NCBI GenBank assembly: GCA_049642465.1
Contig: JBAROV010000110.1
Span: 67,475-131,474, forward strand
Length of the DNA: 64,000 nt
Reading direction: 5' to 3'
Source: CAWDPQ01 sp049642465
Lineage (GTDB): Bacteria; Acidobacteriota; Vicinamibacteria; Vicinamibacterales; 2-12-FULL-66-21
Shown: positions 58,316 through 64,000 of the stretch, piece after piece
Layout: each line of letters begins with the position of its first letter
Numbering within the stretch: the stretch's first letter is position 1
Notes under the pieces: generated by a model
Told to the model about the DNA's origin: nothing
Database searches by the model: none
The model's input: the letters and a program-made list of their open reading frames with translations, nothing else
Made by a program: the position numbers and the translations under genes

Positions 58316-59245
58316 ATGCAGATGTCGGCAAAACCGGTGGGTTCGAAGGTTTCGCGAAAGGGGAGCGGCGCAAGAGCCGCGCACGGTGGACGAGGACGGG
58401 ACCGCCGCATGGCTCAGATGCGCGAAGCCAACGCCCACCTGATTGTCGCTGCGGTTCGTGCACAGACGCTGACCGAGGAGGCCGAGACGGCCAGCCATCG
58501 CAAGGACGAGTTCCTGGCGATACTGTCACACGAGATCCGGACCCCCTTGAGTGCCATTCTCGGATGGGCGCGGATGCTGGAGTCGAAGCAATTACCCCCT
58601 GAGCGCGCGGAATATGCGATCGCGGCGATAGGTCGCAGCGCAGCTGCTCTCGCGCACATGATCGACGATCTCCTGGATACGTCGCGAATCCTCAAGGGAG
58701 CCGTTCGATTGGCGCTGCAGCCCGTCGATCTCGCCGTCGTCGCGCAGGACGCGTTCGATGCCGTTCTGCCCTTCGCGGCGACCAAGAACGTGCATGTTGC
58801 GTTCGATGCTGTTGCCGGGTCTCGAACGGTCAGCGGCGACGCCGAGCGGCTGCGGCAGGTGATCTGGAATCTGCTGGCAAATGCGATCAAATTCACACCT
58901 GAGGGCGGACGCGTGAACGTCTTGATCGAGTCTGCGACCGATCATGTGGGGGTCAGTGTCGTCGATACAGGCTGTGGGATCAGCTCGGATTTCCTGCCAC
59001 ACGTATTCGAGCGCTTCAGTCAAGCCGAAGATGCCACAACACAACGTCACACCGGACTGGGTCTCGGGCTTGGCATCGTCCGTGAACTCGTAGAGCTGCA
59101 CGGGGGAACGGTGCATGCGGCCAGTCCCGGCGTGGGACACGGAGCGACGTTCACCGTTCGTCTGCCGATGGCAGCCGACAGCGCTCCTGCAGGTGTACAG
59201 CAACTCCAACTTCGGGCTTCCCGGTCTGGTCGTCGAGAAGGCTAG
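58316..59245 (+). CDS. Soluble histidine kinase
   Basis: A 309-residue kinase. The ATG at 58316 follows AGGTGG. After a basic N-terminus, a signalling helix (MREANAHLIVAAVRAQTLTE) leads to the H box FLAILSHEIRTPLSAILGWA, the N box NLLANAIKFTPEGG and G boxes VVDTGCGISS and GLGLGLGIVRELVELHG. No sensor or receiver domain is present. The signalling helix is nearly the same as that of the NarX-type kinase at 54923, suggesting shared ancestry or a common partner. Confidence 0.9.
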   Translation: MQMSAKPVGSKVSRKGSGARAAHGGRGRDRRMAQMREANAHLIVAAVRAQTLTEEAETASHRKDEFLAILSHEIRTPLSAILGWARMLESKQLPPERAEYAIAAIGRSAAALAHMIDDLLDTSRILKGAVRLALQPVDLAVVAQDAFDAVLPFAATKNVHVAFDAVAGSRTVSGDAERLRQVIWNLLANAIKFTPEGGRVNVLIESATDHVGVSVVDTGCGISSDFLPHVFERFSQAEDATTQRHTGLGLGLGIVRELVELHGGTVHAASPGVGHGATFTVRLPMAADSAPAGVQQLQLRASRSGRREG

Positions 59246-59280
59246 TGGATTTCGCTGCGCGGCCGGCGCGATCTGCCGCA

Positions 59281-59312
59281 TTGACACAAATAACTTTGTA
59301 ACTTAAAGTTAT
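59281..59312 (+). promoter_or_regulatory. Strong sigma-70-type promoter overlapping an inverted repeat
   Basis: TTGACA (59281-59286), a 17-base spacer and TAAAGT (59304-59309) form a near-consensus promoter. A perfect inverted repeat, ATAACTTT (59290-59297) and AAAGTTAT (59305-59312), covers the spacer and -10, ideal for a repressor. The expected transcription start lies within a few bases of the ATG at 59318, implying a very short or absent leader. Confidence 0.65.
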
Positions 59313-59317
59313 ACGAC

Positions 59318-60541
59318 ATGTTCAAGAGCTGGAAGCAGACCTTGCTCGTGTTGTTCGCCCTCGGCATCGGCGTGCTGATCACGTTCATTCTCGGGCTGCA
59401 CGGCTACATGAAGGCCACCGCGACGCCGCTGCATCCGGATCCGCAGAAGGTGCCGGCCGTTGCGCAATTCACCCCGTTGCGACCTTGGGCTGACGCGGTG
59501 GATCAGGGGCGCCGGCTCGTTCGGGCGAGTCTCGTCGAGCAGAACCTGCCGGGGCTTTCGGTAGCGGTGGGTGCCGGTGGCGACATCGTGTGGGCCGAGG
59601 GCTTTGGCTATGCTGACCTCGAGAACCGGGTGCCCGTCAGGCCAGGAATGCGCTTCAGGATTGGCACCGCCTCCACCGTGCTCACCTCGGGCGCGGTCGG
59701 CCTGTTGTTGGAGAAAAACCGGTTGGACCTCGACGACGAGATTCAGTCGTACGTCTCAGAGTTTCCGAAGAAACAGTGGCCCGTGACACTGCGGCACCTG
59801 ATGGGGCATGTGGGTGGCGTCGGGACCGACGGCGGCGACGAGGGGCCGCTTTTCTCCCAGCGCTGCGAGAGGCCGGTCGACGCGCTGCCGTTCTTTGCGG
59901 ATCGGTCGCTGCTGTTCGAGCCGGGGACCCAGTATCGCTATTCGAGCTACGGCTGGATTCTGGTGAGCGCGGCGGTCGAAGCCGCCGCGGGCGAGCCGTT
60001 CCTCGCGTTCACGCAGAAGCACGTCTTCGAGCCGTTGGGCATGCACGACACGAGAGCCGACTCCCTGAGGGAGCCGATCCCCGATCGGGTAACTGCCTAC
60101 TTCCCGAGGTACGCGGCGGATCCCCGCTACGGTCTGCACCTGATGCGCGACATCGAGTATTCCTGCTACGCGGGATCCAGCGCGTTTCTGTCCACCCCGT
60201 CCGATTTGGTGCGTTTCGGGATGGCGATCAACGGCGGCAAGTTGCTGCAACCCGCCACGGTTCAGTTACTCCAGACTTCACTGCGACTGCCTTCGGGCGA
60301 GGAGACGGGTTACGGTCTGGGCTGGGACCTCGAGACCGTCACGCTGGCGGGTGAACAAACCCACGTAGCCGGCCACGACGGCGAGTCGCTGGGCGGGATG
60401 GTCGCGTCTCTGCTGGCGGTTCGCGAACGCGGGATCGTCGTGGCCGTAACGTCGAACATCTCGTACGCGGATACGTCTTCTCTGGCGTCGAAGATCGCCG
60501 AAGCCTTCGCGAAACCCGCAAGCACTCCAGCACGCAAGTGA
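59318..60541 (+). CDS. Beta-lactamase/LACTB-like serine hydrolase homologue with lost SxxK dyad
   Basis: A 407-residue membrane-anchored protein (helix at about 9-28). The fold is that of class C beta-lactamase-related serine hydrolases: PGLSVAVGAGGDIVWAEGFG, RHLMGHVGGVGTDGGDEG, YRYSSYGWILVSAAVEAAAG, HVFEPLGMHDTRADS and HVAGHDGESLGGMVAS. The catalytic S-x-x-K is replaced by Thr117-Ala-Ser-Thr120 (FRIGTASTVLTSG), so hydrolysis is unlikely unless another residue substitutes. The Y-x-N motif appears as YSS. There is no ribosome binding site; the promoter reaches almost to the ATG. Confidence 0.87.
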   Translation: MFKSWKQTLLVLFALGIGVLITFILGLHGYMKATATPLHPDPQKVPAVAQFTPLRPWADAVDQGRRLVRASLVEQNLPGLSVAVGAGGDIVWAEGFGYADLENRVPVRPGMRFRIGTASTVLTSGAVGLLLEKNRLDLDDEIQSYVSEFPKKQWPVTLRHLMGHVGGVGTDGGDEGPLFSQRCERPVDALPFFADRSLLFEPGTQYRYSSYGWILVSAAVEAAAGEPFLAFTQKHVFEPLGMHDTRADSLREPIPDRVTAYFPRYAADPRYGLHLMRDIEYSCYAGSSAFLSTPSDLVRFGMAINGGKLLQPATVQLLQTSLRLPSGEETGYGLGWDLETVTLAGEQTHVAGHDGESLGGMVASLLAVRERGIVVAVTSNISYADTSSLASKIAEAFAKPASTPARK

Positions 60542-60644
60542 TACTTGTCCGCCGTCGCGCGCAGAGCGAAGGCGGAACCAGAGGCGGTCACTCGGCCATA
60601 CGCGAGGTTTGTGCTGTCGGCCGGCCATGCACTAACGTACTCGC

Positions 60645-61019
60645 GTGGCTGAGGCGGCATTCGCTCGGTTCGACAATCATAAGTACATTTCGCTCGAGAC
60701 CTTCAGAAAGAGCGGCCAGGGCGTCAGGACACCGGTGTGGTTTGTGCTGCACAATGACGCGCTGTACCTGTACACGAAAGCCGATTCGGGGAAGGTCAAG
60801 CGCATTCGGAACAATCCGCAGGTGCGCGTGGCGCTCTGCACGGTGCGCGGCGAGGTCACGGGACCATGGCTTGATGGCGCCGCATCGCTGGTCGAAGGGG
60901 ACGAGCGGCGCGTCGCCAACCAACTGCTCGACCGCAAGTATTTCCTCAAGGTGCTCTTCAACTGGCTCACGTGGATGAACTGGCACGAACGCGTGATGAT
61001 CAGGATTCAGCCTGCGTAG
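60645..61019 (+). CDS. PPOX-class flavin/F420-dependent oxidoreductase
   Basis: A 124-residue split-barrel protein of the pyridoxamine-phosphate-oxidase-like superfamily: YISLETFRKSGQGVRTPVWF, ALYLYTKADSGKVKRIRNNP and VRVALCTVRGEVTGPWLDGA. The short length and R-T-P-V-W-F segment fit the group annotated as PPOX class F420-dependent enzymes. It starts at a GTG without a clear ribosome binding site. The cofactor (F420, FMN or haem) cannot be decided from sequence. Confidence 0.82.
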   Translation: MAEAAFARFDNHKYISLETFRKSGQGVRTPVWFVLHNDALYLYTKADSGKVKRIRNNPQVRVALCTVRGEVTGPWLDGAASLVEGDERRVANQLLDRKYFLKVLFNWLTWMNWHERVMIRIQPA

Positions 61020-61065
61020 CACGCGCGAGTCGTGCCGTGCGGTCATCGTGCCGGGAGACACAGCC

Positions 61066-62052
61066 ATGGAAACGCGCAAGTTGGGAACCAGCGGATTGGA
61101 AGTCTCAGCCCTCGGGTTCGGCTGCATGGGCATCAGCTTCGGTTACGGCCCGGCGGTCAGCCGTGGGGAGGGCATCGCCATCATTCGCGCGGCGGTTGAC
61201 GCGGGGGTCACATTCTTCGACACCGCCGAAGCGTATGGCCCGTTCGCCAACGAGGAATTGGTCGGCGAAGCGCTCGCGCCGGTTCGCGATCGCGTCGTCA
61301 TCGCCACCAAGTTCGGTTTCAAATTCGAGAACGGCAAACAGGCCGGGCTCGACAGCCGTCCGGCGCACATCAGAGAAGTCGCCGAGGCGTCGCTGAAACG
61401 GCTCAAGACCGATCGCATCGATCTCCTGTATCAACACCGCGTCGATTCTGAAGTCCCGATTGAAGACGTCGCCGGCACGGTCAGGGATCTGATTCGTGAA
61501 GGAAAGGTCGGACATTTCGGCCTCTCGGAAGCGGGCGTGAAAACCATCCGACGCGCGCACGCAGTGCAGAGGGTGGCCGCGCTGCAAAGCGAGTACTCGT
61601 TATGGTTCCGCGATCCGGAGAGAGAAGTGCTGTCGGCGCTGGAGGAACTGGGGATCGGGTTCGTTCCGTTCAGCCCGCTCGGCAAGGGCTTCCTCACCGG
61701 TCGGATTGACGACAAGACAACGTTCGATCCAACGGACTTTCGCAACGTCGTCCCGCGCTTTACGGAGGAGAACCGCAAGGCGAATCTCGCGTTCGTCGCC
61801 TGGCTGACGAAGTTCGCCGCACGCAAGAACGCGACACCCGCGCAGATCGCGCTCGCGTGGCTGCTCGCGCAGAAACCCTGGATCGTGCCGATTCCGGGCA
61901 CGACCAAGCGTCATCGGCTCGAGGAGAACCTCGGCGCCACCGCGATTCGACTCACGCCGGACGATCTCCGAGATATCGATCGCGAAGCATCAGCGATCGC
62001 CGTGCACGGCGCTCGATACCCGGAGCACCTGATGCGATTGGTCGGGCGCTGA
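61066..62052 (+). CDS. Aldo/keto reductase
   Basis: A 328-residue NADPH-dependent TIM-barrel reductase. The catalytic tetrad is present: Asp and Tyr in FFDTAEAYGP, Lys in VVIATKFGF and His in LLYQHRVD. The NADP-binding end IPGTTKRHRLEENLGATAI is also typical. Closest in pattern to the AKR13-type (YakC-like) reductases acting on aldehydes. The ATG at 61066 has GGGAG upstream. Downstream the peptidase gene starts after 22 bases and may be co-transcribed. Confidence 0.93.
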   Translation: METRKLGTSGLEVSALGFGCMGISFGYGPAVSRGEGIAIIRAAVDAGVTFFDTAEAYGPFANEELVGEALAPVRDRVVIATKFGFKFENGKQAGLDSRPAHIREVAEASLKRLKTDRIDLLYQHRVDSEVPIEDVAGTVRDLIREGKVGHFGLSEAGVKTIRRAHAVQRVAALQSEYSLWFRDPEREVLSALEELGIGFVPFSPLGKGFLTGRIDDKTTFDPTDFRNVVPRFTEENRKANLAFVAWLTKFAARKNATPAQIALAWLLAQKPWIVPIPGTTKRHRLEENLGATAIRLTPDDLRDIDREASAIAVHGARYPEHLMRLVGR

Positions 62053-62074
62053 GCGCGGTTACAATCGCATCATC

Positions 62075-63694
62075 ATGACCGCGCGCTACCTCTCGCTCGT
62101 ACTCGTCGCCTTGCTCGTCCAGGACAGCACCTCTGACGGCAAACGATGGTGGACGCACGTCGAGTTCCTGGCCAGCGATGCGCTCGAAGGGCGGAACGTC
62201 GGGACGCCGGGATTCGAGAAGGCCGCGGCCTACGTCGAATCGCAATTCAAAGAGATTGGATTGAAGCCTGGGGGCCCGTCAGGATATCGGCAGCCGGTCG
62301 AACTCGAATCACGCCAGCTGATCCCCGAGGGTTCGAAGCTCGCGCTCGTGCGAAACGGCGTCGACGAAGCGCTGATGCTGCGCGAGGAGGCGACGCTCGG
62401 CGGGCGCGGGACGTTGAATGGCTCCATCGACGCGCCGATGGTGTTCGTCGGCTACGGCTTGTCGATTCCCGAAGCTGGCTGGGACGATCTTGCAGGACTT
62501 GATCTGCGCGGTAAAGTGGCCGTTTACGCCAACACCGCGGCACCCGTCGATGTGCCGGACAACGTGCGATCGCACCTCAGCTCCGCGCCGGAGCGGTGGG
62601 CGGCGCTGAGGAAGGCGGGCGCCATCGGAGTTGCAACGCTGCCGAGTCCGCCTCCGGCGCCCGACGCAAGCCAGCGTGCCGCAGCCACGACGCTCGTTGT
62701 CGGGGGCGGCCAACCGAGTCCTCAGCCCACCGTGGTTCTTGTCGATCCGGAGCTGCAGGAGTACGCGGGACTGGCCGTGTCTGTCACGCTGACTCGGCGC
62801 GGCGCAGAGAAGTTGTTCGCCGGCAGCGGGCACACGCTCGAGGAGCTTGATGGCTTGATTGCCGACCGGAAGCCGCTCCCGCGTTTTCCGCTCGTCGGCA
62901 CGCTGCGCGTGCACGCGGCGCTCAAACGCGAGACGATTCAGTCCAGTAATGTCGTCGGCATTTTCGAGGGATCGGATCCACGCCTGAAGTCCGAATACGT
63001 GGTGATGTCAGCGCACCTGGATCACGTCGGCATCGGACGTGCAATCGATGGCGACGATCTCTACAACGGCGCGATGGACGATGCGTCCGGCGTGGCCTCG
63101 GTGATTGAGATCGCCCGAGGGCTGAAGGCCTCGGAAGCCAGGCCGAAGCGCTCGATCCTTTTCATCGCCGTCACGGCCGAGGAGAAAGGGTTGCTCGGCT
63201 CGAAGTATTTCGCGGCGCGGCCCACCGTGCCCTTCACGAGCATCGTGGCGAACGTCAATCTCGACATGTTCCTGCCGCTCTATCCGCTCAAGGTCATCGA
63301 GGTGCAGGGGCTGACCGAATCATCGCTCGGCGAATCGGTGCGCGCCGCCGCGAAGGAGCTGGGCGTCGACGTGCAGACCGATCGCGAGCCGGAGCAGAAC
63401 CGCTTCATCCGCAGCGATCAGTACAGCTTTATCCGGCGCGGCGTTCCCTCGCTTGCCTTCAAGTTCGGCTACGAATTCGGCTCGCCGGAGGAGAAGATCC
63501 GTCGGGAGTGGGTGCGCGATGTGTACCACAAGCCGAACGACGACCTGAGACAACCGATCGACGTTGAAGCCGCCGCGCGCTTCAACCGTGTAATCCTCGA
63601 TCTCCTGCAGCGTGTCGCCAACGACGCCGAAAGGCCGCGATGGAACGAGACGAGTTTCTTCGCGCGGTTTGCGAAGCCCGACGGCCAAAGATAA
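62075..63694 (+). CDS. M28-family zinc aminopeptidase
   Basis: A 539-residue exported metallopeptidase. The N-terminus (MTARYLSLVLVALLVQ) is a short signal. The zinc ligands of the M28 family are visible: His in VVMSAHLDHVG, Asp in AMDDASGVAS, the Glu pair in VTAEEKGLLG, Asp in VNLDMFLPL and His in VYHKPNDDLR. A PA-like insertion lies at about 100-290. Enzymes of this type remove N-terminal residues from peptides in the periplasm or outside the cell. A weak ribosome binding site precedes the ATG. Confidence 0.92.
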   Translation: MTARYLSLVLVALLVQDSTSDGKRWWTHVEFLASDALEGRNVGTPGFEKAAAYVESQFKEIGLKPGGPSGYRQPVELESRQLIPEGSKLALVRNGVDEALMLREEATLGGRGTLNGSIDAPMVFVGYGLSIPEAGWDDLAGLDLRGKVAVYANTAAPVDVPDNVRSHLSSAPERWAALRKAGAIGVATLPSPPPAPDASQRAAATTLVVGGGQPSPQPTVVLVDPELQEYAGLAVSVTLTRRGAEKLFAGSGHTLEELDGLIADRKPLPRFPLVGTLRVHAALKRETIQSSNVVGIFEGSDPRLKSEYVVMSAHLDHVGIGRAIDGDDLYNGAMDDASGVASVIEIARGLKASEARPKRSILFIAVTAEEKGLLGSKYFAARPTVPFTSIVANVNLDMFLPLYPLKVIEVQGLTESSLGESVRAAAKELGVDVQTDREPEQNRFIRSDQYSFIRRGVPSLAFKFGYEFGSPEEKIRREWVRDVYHKPNDDLRQPIDVEAAARFNRVILDLLQRVANDAERPRWNETSFFARFAKPDGQR

Positions 63695-63719
63695 GGTCAG
63701 TCCGTCCCGCGTGACTGCC

Positions 63720-64000
63720 TCACTGTCCGCCTTTGACCATGGTCATCAGCTCGTCATGCGTCCACGGCCGGGTGCGTGACGCGGTCTCCGCACGGGCCTT
63801 GGCAACTTCCGCGGCGTTGACAGGCGTCCCCGTCTGCCCCCACTCGCGCCGAATGTAGGTGAGAACTCCGGCAATCTGATCGTCGCTCAATACGGAACCG
63901 ACTGGCGGCATCAAACCGACGGAACCTTCTTTGCCATTCAGCAGGATCCGCGCGGGAATGTCAGGCGCGGCGAGTGCGAGCGGCGAATCGATGAGGCTCG
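63720..64000 (-). CDS. C-terminal part of a c-type cytochrome (truncated by window edge)
   Basis: A minus-strand frame open from the right edge to the stop at 63722-63720, giving at least 93 residues. The visible part (PARILLNGKEGSVGLMPPVG, LSDDQIAGVLTYIRREWGQT) is the C-terminal half of a cytochrome c domain: a probable axial Met in GLMPPVG and the helix ending YIRREWG. The haem-binding CxxCH would be outside the window. Such domains often end membrane-bound or PQQ-type dehydrogenases in this phylum. Convergent with the M28 peptidase gene. Confidence 0.8.
   Translation of the reverse strand, partial: SLIDSPLALAAPDIPARILLNGKEGSVGLMPPVGSVLSDDQIAGVLTYIRREWGQTGTPVNAAEVAKARAETASRTRPWTHDELMTMVKGGQ

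Overview
This is a high-GC, gene-dense bacterial window. Its content points to an acidobacterium, most likely of the Vicinamibacteria type. The supporting features are a MacB/FtsX-type duplicated permease of the kind abundant in Acidobacteriota, a PEP-CTERM protein, a TolB-like propeller carrying the N-terminal domain typical of acidobacterial sensor proteins, many hybrid two-component genes, and a GrdB-like selenoprotein. This assignment is an inference from gene content; no rRNA or other marker gene is present.

Layout. 1-896: 5' part of a cyclic beta-1,2-glucan synthase gene running off the left edge. 1301-5266: Na+/Ca2+ antiporter, a small membrane protein and a three-gene ABC exporter. 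5312-14603: secreted and periplasmic enzymes (SMP-30-like, amidohydrolase, dienelactone hydrolase), a large permease downstream of a sugar dehydrogenase-cytochrome c fusion, and a PEP-CTERM protein. 15113-21271: a 2052-residue secreted protein with PKD, alpha/alpha-toroid, Ig-like and eleven PASTA repeats. 21320-24427: protease, membrane protein and methyltransferase on the minus strand.

24846-36852 is a tightly coupled ten-gene plus-strand operon: two ABC-2-like permeases, an ABC ATPase with altered catalytic motifs, a second toroid protein, two membrane proteins of unknown function, MoxR, DUF58, a BatA-like VWA protein and a double-VWA protein. It is met tail-to-tail by a histidine kinase and NtrC-like regulator pair (36791-39530) whose regulator lacks GAFTGA and the Walker B acidic pair. 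This is the best candidate here for a poorly described multi-component envelope system.

39691-45926: YdjY protein, dihaem cytochrome, TolB-like sensor, VOC protein, a small FIMAH-like secreted protein and a GrdB-family gene whose in-frame UGA is followed by a well-placed SECIS-like hairpin, so it is probably a selenoprotein. 46000-59245 is rich in signalling: four histidine kinases, two response regulators, a double-domain KaiC-like ATPase in an operon with a kinase and regulator, a cupin repressor, a VapBC-type toxin-antitoxin pair, and a lipocalin fused to a remnant of a short-chain dehydrogenase. 59318-64000: a serine-hydrolase homologue that has lost its SxxK dyad, an F420/flavin-type oxidoreductase, an aldo/keto reductase, an M28 peptidase and the C-terminal part of a c-type cytochrome running off the right edge.

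No tRNA, rRNA, CRISPR array, transposase or phage gene was recognised.
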